From positions 1 through 41,875 of the forward strand of contig CAYTHL010000006.1 in assembly GCA_964437615.1 (NCBI GenBank): a DNA stretch of 41,875 nucleotides, given 5' to 3'. The position numbers and the translations under genes were made by a program. This document shows positions 33,023 to 41,503 of this stretch, piece after piece (within the stretch, counting starts at the first letter, position 1; every line of letters begins with the position of its first letter). The notes below the pieces were generated by a model. It saw only the letters and a list, made by a program, of their open reading frames with translations. It had not been told where the DNA came from and did no database searches. This DNA comes from RGIG4790 sp964437615 (lineage in GTDB: Bacteria > Bacillota > Clostridia > Christensenellales > UBA1242).

Positions 33023-33856
33023 ATGGTAATAAACTGGTTTCCGGGGCATATGAAAAAGACACTTGAAGAAATGAAACGCAATGTAAAAAATTGTGATTGC
33101 GTAATTTATGTGTTGGATGCACGTGCGCCAATAAGCAGTCTTAACCCCAAAATAGACCAAATTGTTGGGCATAAGCCGGTATTGTATGTTTTAAACAAGG
33201 CAGATTTGGCCGATGATAGCCGCACCAACCACTTTTTAGAAATGTTTAAAAGTAAGGGCAAAACTGTAATTAGCCTAGTTTCTAGCGGCGCTGGGGCAAA
33301 AACTAAGCTTATAGCCGAAATTAAGCAACTTTTATCTGCAAAAATACAAAAAAGTGAGCAAAAACAAGTAAACACTCTGTACAAAGTTATGGTAATTGGC
33401 GTGCCTAACACCGGCAAAAGCAGTATTATAAACGCACTGGCGGCGCAGTCTAAGGCAACCACGGGCAATAAGGCGGGCGTAACAAAATCCACTCAATGGG
33501 TGCGTGTGGACGCAAGCATAGCCTTGCTGGATACCCCCGGCACTCTTTGGCCAAAGTTAGAAGACCCACAAGTTGCCCTTAAACTGGCATTTGTTGGCTC
33601 TATTAAAGATGATATTTTGGATATAGAAGAATTGGGGTTAGAACTTATCAAGTTTTTACTAAAAAACGAGAAATCTAAGCTAATAGCAAGGTATGGCGAA
33701 ATAGAAGAAGATGTCGAAACAATTGATGTGTACAACGCTCTTTGCAAAAAACGTGGTTTTATTTTGCGTGGTGGCGAAATAGATTATTTGCGTGCCGGCA
33801 AGGGTTTTTTGGACGACTTTCGCCGAGGTCGCATTGGCAAAATTACCCTAGATTAA
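33023..33856 (+). CDS. rbgA: Ribosome biogenesis GTPase RbgA (YlqF)
   Basis: A 277-residue circularly permuted GTPase needed for late 50S assembly. In order: INWFPGHMKK at the N-terminus, DARAP (32-36), NKAD (58-61, the G4 motif), GVPNTGKSS (126-134, G1) and DTPG (170-173, G3); the permuted order is diagnostic. ATG 33023 follows GGAGG by eight bases and gives the normal family start, so the in-frame ATG at 33008 is rejected. rnhB follows after 18 bases. Confidence 0.96.
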   Translation: MVINWFPGHMKKTLEEMKRNVKNCDCVIYVLDARAPISSLNPKIDQIVGHKPVLYVLNKADLADDSRTNHFLEMFKSKGKTVISLVSSGAGAKTKLIAEIKQLLSAKIQKSEQKQVNTLYKVMVIGVPNTGKSSIINALAAQSKATTGNKAGVTKSTQWVRVDASIALLDTPGTLWPKLEDPQVALKLAFVGSIKDDILDIEELGLELIKFLLKNEKSKLIARYGEIEEDVETIDVYNALCKKRGFILRGGEIDYLRAGKGFLDDFRRGRIGKITLD

Positions 33857-33874
33857 TGGCAAACCGAGGAAGAT

Positions 33875-34525
33875 ATGTCTAAAAAACAAAAGATTATAGT
33901 AGAAGACAATTTGGCGTACGAAAAGCGGTGTAAGCAGCAAGGCTACAAACTAATTGCTGGAGTGGACGAAGTGGGCAGAGGCCCGTTAGCTGGCCCAGTT
34001 TGCTGTGCGTGCGTAATTATGCCGCTAGACAACATAATTGACGGCGTGGACGACAGTAAAAAGCTATCCGAAAAAAAACGAGAGCAACTTTACGAGCAAA
34101 TTATGCAAAAGGCAATTTGCGTGCAAGTGGAGCTTATAGACAACAATAAAATAGACGAGCTAAATATTGGTGTGGCAACTAAACTATGTATGGCAAACGC
34201 CATAAATAATATGGGTATTATGCCAGACATAGTACTGGTAGATGCCGTAAAAGGGTTAGATACAAAAGTGCCAACACTGCCGATAATTCATGGTGATGCG
34301 CTTAGTTATAGCATAGGTGCAGCAAGCATAGTAGCCAAGGTAACCCGTGATAGACTTCTTTGCGAACTTGCAAAAAAATATCCAAACTATGGGCTAGAAA
34401 AACACAAGGGCTACGGCACCAAGCAACACATGGACGCCATCCGCAAATACGGAGCAACCGAAATTCACAGGCAGTCCTTTTTGGGTTGGTATTATGCCGA
34501 AAAACAAGTGGGCGGCAAGGAGTGA
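33875..34525 (+). CDS. rnhB: Ribonuclease HII
   Basis: A 216-residue RNase H2-type enzyme that removes ribonucleotides and RNA from RNA-DNA hybrids. The signature AGVDEVGRGPLAGPV contains Asp31 and Glu32; the PDIVLVDA segment holds a further acidic residue, and SIVAKVTRDRL is typical. GAGGA lies before the ATG. The codons for GIMPDIV (34213-34238) carry a palindromic repeat match. yraN starts eight bases after the stop. Confidence 0.96.
   Translation: MSKKQKIIVEDNLAYEKRCKQQGYKLIAGVDEVGRGPLAGPVCCACVIMPLDNIIDGVDDSKKLSEKKREQLYEQIMQKAICVQVELIDNNKIDELNIGVATKLCMANAINNMGIMPDIVLVDAVKGLDTKVPTLPIIHGDALSYSIGAASIVAKVTRDRLLCELAKKYPNYGLEKHKGYGTKQHMDAIRKYGATEIHRQSFLGWYYAEKQVGGKE
34213..34238. repeat. Palindromic repeat match inside rnhB
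   Basis: GGGTATTATGCC-A-GACATAGTAC, read as GIMPDIVL. The surrounding protein keeps normal family spacing, so this is not an inserted segment. Confidence 0.6.
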
Positions 34526-34532
34526 CTATTTT

Positions 34533-34976
34533 ATGTTTAACGAAAATACATGGCATAGTGGCGAGAAACTGGCTGCAAAACACCTTAAAAAACTAGGGTA
34601 CAAAATTGTTGGCACAAACATTTGTATTGCGGGTGTAGAGGCAGATATTGTGGCTATTTTACCACGCCGATTAGCCCAAAAACAACTAAAAAAACAGTAC
34701 AAAAATGGCGAGCTTTGCAAAACTGGTTATCTTGCCGCCAAAAAGCAGTCGACAAACACTCTGGTTGTGGCAGAAGTTAAGGCGCGCGTAAGTTACAAAT
34801 ATGGTTACCCCGAAGAAGCAGTAAACACCCAAAAGCAACAGCATCTGCGCAGATTTGCCGAGGCCTACACCAAGGCAAACAATATTCACTATCCCGTGCA
34901 GTTTGATATAGTTGCCGTCCGCTTGCCTCAAGCCGAAGCTAATGCCGAAATAAGGCACATTCCAAATGCGTTTTAA
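34533..34976 (+). CDS. yraN: YraN family protein (UPF0102)
   Basis: A 147-residue protein with the nuclease-like fold of UPF0102: GEKLAAKHLKKLGYKIV, then GVEADIVAI, then LVVAEVKAR, where the acidic and Lys residues form an E/D...ExK pattern. A stretch of about 33 basic and polar residues (about 43-76) is inserted between the two halves of that pattern compared with typical members (about 115-125 residues). Function is not established. The ATG at 34533 follows AAGGAG at the rnhB stop; the earlier in-frame start lies in rnhB. Confidence 0.88.
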   Translation: MFNENTWHSGEKLAAKHLKKLGYKIVGTNICIAGVEADIVAILPRRLAQKQLKKQYKNGELCKTGYLAAKKQSTNTLVVAEVKARVSYKYGYPEEAVNTQKQQHLRRFAEAYTKANNIHYPVQFDIVAVRLPQAEANAEIRHIPNAF

Positions 34977-35005
34977 ATAAATATAAAGTAAAATTTTATT
35001 TGTGC

Positions 35006-35034
35006 TTGACAATTTGGTTGGGGCGTGTTATACT
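35006..35034 (+). promoter_or_regulatory. Promoter of rplS
   Basis: TTGACA (35006-35011), 17 bases, TATACT (35029-35034), also with the extended TG (TGTTATACT). Confidence 0.9.
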
Positions 35035-35049
35035 GCCTAGCGTATAAAG

Positions 35050-35103
35050 AGTGTGTCCGCTGTCGGTAATATTGTAGCGCCGGTCAAGAACGCTCCACAT
35101 ACT
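35050..35103 (+). promoter_or_regulatory. Structured leader upstream of rplS, possible L19 autoregulatory element
   Basis: AGTGTGT (35050-35056) pairs with ACATACT (35097-35103) with one G-T; inside, AGCG and CGCT pair around an 11-base loop. It lies between the promoter and the AAGGGGG ribosome site. L19 leaders are known in Firmicutes, but I cannot verify a match to their consensus from memory. Confidence 0.45.
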
Positions 35104-35125
35104 ATCATTTTTAAGGGGGATTATT

Positions 35126-35470
35126 ATGGCTAACGTAATTGACCAGATAGAAAAAGAAAGTATGCGTACTGATTTGCCAGAGTTTAACATTGGCGACACC
35201 GTTAAGGTGTGGGTTAAAGTTGTAGAAGGCAACCGCGAAAGATTGCAGGGCTACGAGGGTGTAGTTATTGCTAAAAAGAGCGGTGGGCTAAGAGAAACTT
35301 TTACCGTTCGTAGAGTGTCCTTTGGTATTGGCGTAGAGAGAATTTTCCCTATGCACTCACCTAAAATTGACCACATAGATGTCATTCGTCATGGTGATGT
35401 AAGACGTGCAAAACTTTACTATCTAAGAGAGAGAAGCGGTAAGAAGGCGAAGATTCGCGACAAAGTCTAG
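35126..35470 (+). CDS. rplS: 50S ribosomal protein L19
   Basis: A 114-residue L19 with the family block FNIGDTVKVWVKVVEGNRERLQ and ESG-like VVIAKKSGGLRETFTVRR...FPMHSPKIDHIDV. It sits at the bridge region of the 50S subunit. AAGGGGG precedes the ATG. In most Firmicutes rplS directly follows trmD; here it follows yraN with its own promoter. The last base of its stop codon is the first base of a structured repeat stem. Confidence 0.97.
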   Translation: MANVIDQIEKESMRTDLPEFNIGDTVKVWVKVVEGNRERLQGYEGVVIAKKSGGLRETFTVRRVSFGIGVERIFPMHSPKIDHIDVIRHGDVRRAKLYYLRERSGKKAKIRDKV

Positions 35471-35597
35471 TTTTTGCGGGGATTTTTGCGCATAACTTCA
35501 AAATAAAGTCATTTCCAGCAGTCATTTACAATTTAGTAAACTCCTGCCGGAAATTTTTGTTTATTTTTTGTTCTGCATCAAAACTTCCCGCAAAAAC
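35470..35597 (+). repeat. Structured hairpin repeat, copy E1 (after rplS)
   Basis: GTTTTTGCGGG (35470-35480) pairs perfectly with CCCGCAAAAAC (35587-35597); TTTTG/CAAAA; ATTTCC (35511-35516) with GGAAAT (35549-35554); GCAG (35518-35521) with CTGC (35544-35547); tip TTTAC (35525-35529) with GTAAA (35536-35540). Confidence 0.9.
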
Positions 35598-35631
35598 CCG
35601 CTATGAAATAAATTGTAGTTGTAACTCTATG

Positions 35632-35754
35632 TTTGCGGCATCTTTTTGCGCATAACTTCAAAATAAAGTCATTTCCAGCAGTCATTTACAATTTAGTAAA
35701 CTCCTGCCGGAAATTTTTGTTTATTTTTTGTTCTGCATCAAAACTTCCCGCAAA
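35632..35754 (+). repeat. Structured hairpin repeat, copy E2
   Basis: A second copy 160 bases after E1. The body from TTTTTGCGCATAACTTC to CTTCCCGCAAAAAC is the same; the outer stem is TTTGCGG (35632-35638) with CCGCAAA (35748-35754). A fragment of the 3' arm (TCGCAAAAACCCG) recurs near 35805. Confidence 0.85.
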
Positions 35755-35971
35755 AACTCGCTAGATATTGGTTAAGTGGTGCACGCCTTGTTTTTTTAAA
35801 ATCTATCGCAAAAACCCGTGGGTATCTTGGTTAATATTTAATTGTCAGTTGTCTGCTGGCAAGTTTTTATGTTTTTCTTGCCAAATTGTGGTGAAAGGTG
35901 GGGAATAATGTTGGTTTTTAAAATTTGGTAGTTATTATGCAAATATTTTAACTTATTTTGTAGGGGTAATG

Positions 35972-36133
35972 TTTAAGGCATAATTTTGTGATATATTGAA
36001 CTAGTTATTGCCATTTGGCGTAAATTTTTGCTAGAAGCGGCTAAGTAAATAGTCAATGCAGAGCTAAAAAACTTTTGCAAACAGAGTAAAAGGTGTAGAG
36101 GCTGCTTACTAATACGCAAAATTATGCCTTAAA
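35972..36133. repeat. 162-bp element with perfect 17-bp inverted ends
   Basis: TTTAAGGCATAATTTTG (35972-35988) and its exact complement CAAAATTATGCCTTAAA (36117-36133) bound a 128-base interior without a gene. It ends 30 bases before the ATG at 36164. The shape fits a MITE or a large stem-loop in the leader of the next gene. No target duplication is obvious. Confidence 0.75.
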
Positions 36134-36163
36134 GTTGGCAGAGCAAAATAGGGGGAATATATT

Positions 36164-36511
36164 ATGAGTAATTCATCACTTAAATTACTTGCAAAGCGAG
36201 CAAGGGGAAGATTACGGATGGCTGCCAAAACAAAGCCCGAGCCAAACATGGCTTGTTTGAGTGCGCCAGGCAGCTACATGCTTGTTGCAAGCATTAGAAA
36301 CATAGAGGACGACCCGCTATATGCCAAAGTTAAGAAAATTGCCGAACGCAACAAGAATGAAATTATCATTAATCCAATAGCTCAACTTATGGATAGTGCT
36401 GCATGCAGCAACATGACTCCGCAAGCCAGAGAGCGTTATGTGCTTAAATTAACCAAGCGTTACAACGAAATTTACAACTACATTATGAGCGAAAAACTAA
36501 TAGAGTATTAA
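36164..36511 (+). CDS. Hypothetical protein, 115 residues
   Basis: Not recognised. A small, basic protein: the N-terminus (LLAKRARGRLRMAAKTK) is Arg/Lys-rich, as if for nucleic acid or membrane binding, and the C-terminal half is helical (PQARERYVLKLTKRYNEIYNYI). No cysteine or catalytic pattern and no membrane segment. AGGGGGAA lies before the ATG. It stands alone between repeat-rich regions; the 162-bp inverted-repeat element ends just upstream and palindrome copy 7 lies downstream. Confidence 0.65.
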   Translation: MSNSSLKLLAKRARGRLRMAAKTKPEPNMACLSAPGSYMLVASIRNIEDDPLYAKVKKIAERNKNEIIINPIAQLMDSAACSNMTPQARERYVLKLTKRYNEIYNYIMSEKLIEY

Positions 36512-36532
36512 AGTTTATTTGGTTGCTCTGTA

Positions 36533-36556
36533 TGTGGTTAGTTTATACTAACCGCA
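36533..36556 (+). terminator. Possible terminator hairpin after the 115-residue gene
   Basis: TGTGGTTAGT-TTAT-ACTAACCGCA (one G-T pair) with a further TTGGTT/AACCAA pairing outside. Only a weak T-rich tail follows, so function is uncertain. Confidence 0.4.
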
Positions 36557-36583
36557 GAACCAATTTGTTTATTTAAGTGTTGT

Positions 36584-36655
36584 ATTTATTGCACGGCTCC
36601 AAGCAGCCGAGCAACATATCTAAAAATATGTATTTGCCGCAGCGGAGTAAATATT
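36584..36655 (+). other. Cluster of small hairpins in the pcrA upstream region
   Basis: ATTTA...TAAAT encloses CGGCT/AGCCG, ACATAT/ATATGT and CTCC/GGAG pairings. It could be a structured RNA or chance. The rest of the 484-base stretch before pcrA holds only the hairpin at 36533, palindrome copy 7 and the pcrA promoter. Confidence 0.25.
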
Positions 36656-36677
36656 TGTGTTACAGTTATCAAATAAT

Positions 36678-36704
36678 GGGGTATTATGCCAGACATAATA
36701 TCCC
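36678..36704. repeat. Palindromic repeat, copy 7 (upstream of pcrA)
   Basis: GGGGTATTATGCC-A-GACATAATATCCC, followed by ATATTTTCTGGCGTTAAGCC, a tail similar to the one after copy 4. Confidence 0.9.
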
Positions 36705-36912
36705 ATATTTTCTGGCGTTAAGCCCGATTTGCCAAATTAAAGGACGGTTTAAAAGTATTCAAAAAATTTGATGTCATACTAAAAATAAAATGATATAAAT
36801 TGCAAACAAACAGACTTAACCAATTTTGCTACAAATAATACACATAAGCAGCTGCAAACTTTTAATCTAAAAAATCAAAAAATAAAAATAAGGGGCAAAT
36901 TTATTAATTTGC

Positions 36913-36942
36913 TTTTCAAATAGTCATGTTGTGTGCTATACT
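36913..36942 (+). promoter_or_regulatory. Promoter of pcrA
   Basis: TATACT (36937-36942) preceded by TGC (extended -10), with a weak -35 TTTTCA (36913-36918) at 18 bases. Confidence 0.6.
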
Positions 36943-36995
36943 ACAATTTAGCTAATAAAATTAAATTTACTTAACGCAAAGGGCAAAGAAAACAA

Positions 36996-39236
36996 ATGAA
37001 TTCTATACTTGACAACCTAAACGAAGAACAAAGATTAGCAGCCAGCGTCAACGGTGGCGCTGTGCTAGTTACGGCGGGGGCTGGCAGCGGCAAAACAAGA
37101 ATGCTTACCCACAGAATTGCCTATTTAATTGACGAACTTGGGGTGCCAGCATATCACATTTTGGCTATCACATTTACAAACAAGGCGGCTGGCGAAATGA
37201 AGGCGCGCATTGAGCGCATGGTGTCGTCTAGTGCAGACTGCTGGATTTGCACTTTTCATGCCATGTGCAGCAGAATACTTAGAATGCACGCCGAAGAACT
37301 TGGCTACGACCGCAATTTTACCATATATGGCGACATAGAAAAAGATAGGGTTATTAAGCGTCTTTTGGACACAAAAAATACAAACGTTACGGTAGACACG
37401 GTGGGCTATCATATTTCTAATGCAAAAAATCATCTTCTGTCGCCTGACGAATATCAAGACAAAATGCCGCAAAGCTACAAGCGTGATGTTATTATAGACT
37501 GCTTTAAAAATTACCAAAAGGAGCTTAAAAAATCTAACGCGCTAGACTTTGATGACCTACTAGTTAAAGTTTACGAACTGTTTACCCTACGCCCCGAGAT
37601 TCTCGAAAAGTATCAAGATAGGTTTACCTACATTCATGTGGACGAATTTCAAGACACCAACTTTGCACAGTATAAGTTAATTCAGTTGCTAGCTGCCAAG
37701 CACGGCAACGTGTTTGTTGTTGGCGACGAAGACCAATGCATTTACAGTTGGCGTGGTGCAGAAAGCGGCAATGTACCTGCATTTACTAGAGATTTTAAGC
37801 CAGTGCAAGTGTTTAAGTTAGAGCAGAATTATCGTTCTACCAAAAAGATATTGGAAAAGGCAAACCATTTAATTAAGCGCAACATAAGCAGGCTAGACAA
37901 AAATCTTTGGACAGAAAATCCAGAGGGTAATAAAGTTGAAGAATTTTCTACCTATAGCGAAAGCGAAGAGGCCGAGTATGTTGCCGACTGCATAAACAAT
38001 TTGGTAACCTACAGCGGCTACAATTATCGTGATTTTGCTGTGCTTATGCGTGTAAATGCTCTTAGCCGAGCCATAGAAGAAAAGCTACTTATGTACAATA
38101 TCCCATATAAAGTTTATGGCGGGCATAAGTTCTTTGAACGCAAGGAAATTAAGGACACCATTGCATACTTAAAGCTAATTAGCAACCCCAAGGATGATGA
38201 CGCCGCTGTGCGCATGCTAGGGTTTCCTAAAAAAGGCCTAGGGGAGGCCAGCTTGCAGCAGATTACCGAGCTTGCCGAAATAAACGGCTGCTCAATTATG
38301 GACATTGTCATGCAGCCTAGCCGCACACAAGGCGTGCTTGCAAAAAAATTAGAGCCAGTTCGCAAATTGTTTGAAGATTTGCTTTTGCAAAAGGAAGTTT
38401 TGCCTCTTTACGAGCTTACCGAGTATGTAATAGGTCGTGTGGGTATAAAAGAGGCGATTGGCAAAAAGACCGAAGAAGACGAAAACCGCCTACTAAATAT
38501 AGACGACTTTTTGCTTAGCGTAAAGGAGTACGCCGACAGCAACACAACTGCCGACCTAGAAGAATTTTTGCAAGGCATAACCCTTATGCGAGATATAGAC
38601 GCCCTTAGCGACGATGACGACTATGTTACCGTGCTAACAGTGCATTCGGCAAAAGGCCTAGAATTTAAGGTGGTGTTTATAATAGGGCTAAACGACGGCC
38701 TGTTTCCGCTGGCAAGGGCAATAAATAGCCCAAACGCTAACGACCTAGAAGAGGAGCGCAGGCTTATGTATGTAGCAATAACGCGCGCCAAGGAAAGGTT
38801 GTATCTTACCCGCGCCAGAACTAGGTTTAGTTTTGAAAAACATTGCCTAGAATACACATCGCCAAGCAGATTTTTAACCGAGATTAGCGATGCGCCTAAA
38901 AAGGTTAGTATAGACGACATAGTTTCGTCAGAAACATATGACCGCCGCGCCAAAGCCGACTTTAATCTTGCTAGCAAACTAAATATAGTAAATGTTTCTG
39001 GCGGGCAGCAAGCCGAAAAATTTGATTTTCCTATAAGCATGCAGCAGCAAGCCAAGCCAAAAATAAATTATTCGGCGTACAAGCGGGGTACAAGGGTTAA
39101 GCACCCGCACTTTGGCGAGGGCGTGGTTACAATAGAAGTTACAGATTTTGCGGGGGGCTTTGTTACCGTCAACTTCGAGAGCGTCGGCAGCAAGACGCTT
39201 TCGCTTAAGTATGCCAAACTTGAAATTATAGATTAA
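36996..39236 (+). CDS. pcrA: ATP-dependent DNA helicase PcrA (UvrD family)
   Basis: A 746-residue superfamily 1 3'-5' helicase for repair and removal of RNA polymerase and RecA from DNA. Walker A is AGAGSGKTR (27-35); VDEFQDTNFAQY is motif II, VGDEDQCIYSWRGAE motif III, LEQNYRSTKKIL motif IV, and TVHSAKGLEFKVVFIIGLNDGLFP motif V. The C-terminus GTRVKHPHFGEGVV is the PcrA Tudor-like region. The ribosome site is weak (AAAGGG, 12 bases away). ligA starts 24 bases downstream, the usual pcrA-ligA pairing. Confidence 0.97.
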   Translation: MNSILDNLNEEQRLAASVNGGAVLVTAGAGSGKTRMLTHRIAYLIDELGVPAYHILAITFTNKAAGEMKARIERMVSSSADCWICTFHAMCSRILRMHAEELGYDRNFTIYGDIEKDRVIKRLLDTKNTNVTVDTVGYHISNAKNHLLSPDEYQDKMPQSYKRDVIIDCFKNYQKELKKSNALDFDDLLVKVYELFTLRPEILEKYQDRFTYIHVDEFQDTNFAQYKLIQLLAAKHGNVFVVGDEDQCIYSWRGAESGNVPAFTRDFKPVQVFKLEQNYRSTKKILEKANHLIKRNISRLDKNLWTENPEGNKVEEFSTYSESEEAEYVADCINNLVTYSGYNYRDFAVLMRVNALSRAIEEKLLMYNIPYKVYGGHKFFERKEIKDTIAYLKLISNPKDDDAAVRMLGFPKKGLGEASLQQITELAEINGCSIMDIVMQPSRTQGVLAKKLEPVRKLFEDLLLQKEVLPLYELTEYVIGRVGIKEAIGKKTEEDENRLLNIDDFLLSVKEYADSNTTADLEEFLQGITLMRDIDALSDDDDYVTVLTVHSAKGLEFKVVFIIGLNDGLFPLARAINSPNANDLEEERRLMYVAITRAKERLYLTRARTRFSFEKHCLEYTSPSRFLTEISDAPKKVSIDDIVSSETYDRRAKADFNLASKLNIVNVSGGQQAEKFDFPISMQQQAKPKINYSAYKRGTRVKHPHFGEGVVTIEVTDFAGGFVTVNFESVGSKTLSLKYAKLEIID

Positions 39237-39260
39237 TCTTGCAATTTTTGGGAGAAAATT

Positions 39261-41372
39261 ATGTCTGTGAAGAAAAATAGTACAAAACTTAGTTCTATGG
39301 AAGGCGAGCAGTTGCAGTTTGGCGACCAATTTGATGGTGCAAATAGTTCCGAGAGTGCAAATGAGCAATCTGCACAAAATAAACCAAATGTTAGCCCACA
39401 ACTTCTTGCCGAAATGAACAGACTAATTGAGCAAATTACTGCTGCAAATGTTGCATACTACGATAACGACAACCCTATAATGACCAACAACGAGTGGGAC
39501 GAGCTATATTTTAGGCTGGCAAAGTTAGAAGCCGAAACCGGTGTTGTGTTAGAAAACAGTCCGACGCAAAAAGTTGGTGGCGCCGTTTTAGACAAATTTA
39601 CTAAAGTTAAGCATGTAATGCCACTTTACAGCCTAGACAAGGCGCAAAATGTGGGCGAAATTGCGTCGTGGCTAGAAAGAAACCAAAAAATCTTGGATTT
39701 TGACCCCGTTTTTAGCGTAGAATATAAGTTTGACGGCTTGCCAATAGCCGTTACTTACAATGGTGGCACTTTGGTACAGGCTCTCACTCGTGGCAATGGG
39801 CAAGAGGGAGAAGATGTAACTAGCCAAGCTAAAACTATCCGCAGTTTACCAAAAACTATTGTTTGCAAAGACAAAATTGTTGTTCAAGGCGAAGTGGTAA
39901 TTAAACATAGCGAGCTTGCCAAATTTAATAAAACGGCCGCAGAAAAGCTTAAAAATCCACGCAATGCGGCGGCGGGTTCTCTTAGACAACTAGACCCTAA
40001 AATAACGGCGTCCAGAAACTTAGATTTTTTTGCCTATCACATAAATTACACAAGCGGCAAGCCTATAAAAACGCAGAGCGATATTCATGCTTTTTTAAAA
40101 GAGCAAGGTTTTTTGGTTGATGACTTTTTTGAACTTGTTAGTACTCTACAAGAAATTGAGGCTATCATAGAAAATCAAGAGCATGTTAGGCACACTTTGG
40201 ATTTTTTGATAGACGGGCTTGTTATTAAAGTAAACGACCGTCATATTCAAGAAGAGCTGGGCTTTACAGCAAAATTTCCTAGGGGTATGCTTGCATACAA
40301 ATTTGATACCGAGCTTGCCGTAACAAAACTTATTGGCATAACTTGGCAAGTGGGGCGCACAGGCAAACTTACGCCGGTTGCCGAGCTAGAGCCTACCGAG
40401 CTTTGCGGCGTAACAATTAGGCGAGCCACGCTAAACAACTTTAATGACATTTTGCGTAAAAAAGTTAAGATTGGCGACGATGTTCATATCCGCCGCAGTA
40501 ACGAAGTTATTCCCGAAATTTTGGACGTAGCTAAAACTTATAATACTAGCACCGCCATAGTTAAACCAACAACTTGCCCAATGTGCGGTGCAATGCTAAC
40601 CGAAACGGTTGCCAATTTATATTGCCCAAATCATCTGGGTTGCCACCAGCAAATTATATCTAGGTTAACCCATTTTGCTGGCAGAGAGGCCATGAACATA
40701 GAGGGGCTTAGCCAAAAGACTATCGAACTGCTGCTTAAAGCGTATGACATTAAAACTTTTGCTGGGCTGTACGGATTAACCAAGCAGCAGCTGCTTGCGT
40801 TAGAGGGCTTTAAAAATAAAAAAGCAGACAATTTGTTAGATAGCCTTGACGCCAGCAAGCAACCAAACCTAGAAAATTATATTTTTGCGCTTGGTATAGA
40901 TGGTGTTGGGTTAAAAACTGCCAAGTTGCTGGCAAAAAGCTACGGAGATATAGCTAAGTTGCAGTCGGCCACCAAAGAAAGCCTTGTTGCCTTGCCCGAT
41001 ATTGCAGAGATAACAGCCACTAGCATTGTAGAATACTTTGCAGACCCATTTAATATAAACCAAATAGATGAGCTTTTTGCTGTTGGCGTGGTGCCGCAAG
41101 CAAAAAAAGTGGTAGATATACTAGATAACGTTTTTAAAGACAAAAAGATAGTTCTAACGGGCGAGCTTTCTAGCATGCCACGTGCCAAAGCCACCGAACT
41201 AATAGAAAGTTTGGGCGGAAACTGCACAAGCAGCGTAAGTAAATCTACCAATTTTGTTGTGGCTGGAACGGCGGCAGGTAGCAAGCTTGCAAAAGCACAA
41301 GTTCTTGGTATAACAATATTAAACGAACAGCAATTTTTGCAAATTTTGCAAGATTGCAATATAAATTATTAA
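39261..41372 (+). CDS. ligA: NAD-dependent DNA ligase LigA
   Basis: A 703-residue ligase that seals nicks in replication and repair using NAD. Domain Ia YxxxxPxxxNxEWDEL-like segment (YYDNDNPIMTNNEWDEL), nucleotidyl Lys156 in EYKFDG, an OB fold, a Cys4 zinc finger (CPMCGAML, then C and CHQQ), helix-hairpin-helix repeats and a C-terminal BRCT domain (about 625-700). The first 43 residues are a polar Ser/Asn/Gln-rich extension absent from typical LigA (about 670). GGGAG before ATG 39261 supports the long start. Confidence 0.97.
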   Translation: MSVKKNSTKLSSMEGEQLQFGDQFDGANSSESANEQSAQNKPNVSPQLLAEMNRLIEQITAANVAYYDNDNPIMTNNEWDELYFRLAKLEAETGVVLENSPTQKVGGAVLDKFTKVKHVMPLYSLDKAQNVGEIASWLERNQKILDFDPVFSVEYKFDGLPIAVTYNGGTLVQALTRGNGQEGEDVTSQAKTIRSLPKTIVCKDKIVVQGEVVIKHSELAKFNKTAAEKLKNPRNAAAGSLRQLDPKITASRNLDFFAYHINYTSGKPIKTQSDIHAFLKEQGFLVDDFFELVSTLQEIEAIIENQEHVRHTLDFLIDGLVIKVNDRHIQEELGFTAKFPRGMLAYKFDTELAVTKLIGITWQVGRTGKLTPVAELEPTELCGVTIRRATLNNFNDILRKKVKIGDDVHIRRSNEVIPEILDVAKTYNTSTAIVKPTTCPMCGAMLTETVANLYCPNHLGCHQQIISRLTHFAGREAMNIEGLSQKTIELLLKAYDIKTFAGLYGLTKQQLLALEGFKNKKADNLLDSLDASKQPNLENYIFALGIDGVGLKTAKLLAKSYGDIAKLQSATKESLVALPDIAEITATSIVEYFADPFNINQIDELFAVGVVPQAKKVVDILDNVFKDKKIVLTGELSSMPRAKATELIESLGGNCTSSVSKSTNFVVAGTAAGSKLAKAQVLGITILNEQQFLQILQDCNINY

Positions 41373-41420
41373 ATTTTTGTGTAAAATCGGCATTAGTTTA
41401 AACAAAAATATAAAAAACAC

Positions 41421-41449
41421 TTGCCAAATTTCAAAAGATGAGTTATAAT
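41421..41449 (+). promoter_or_regulatory. Promoter of rpoZ
   Basis: TTGCCA (41421-41426), 17 bases, TATAAT (41444-41449). Confidence 0.88.
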
Positions 41450-41503
41450 CTACAAGATTAGAGTTGCCGCAAGATTGCGTCAAAAACTGTTAGGAGAATT
41501 ATT

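Noticed and set aside
35470..35597. Ordinary rho-independent terminator
   Set aside because: The long stem is followed by an A-rich 3' arm and not by a T run, and the large internal loop and conserved boxes are not needed for termination. A role in termination is not excluded.
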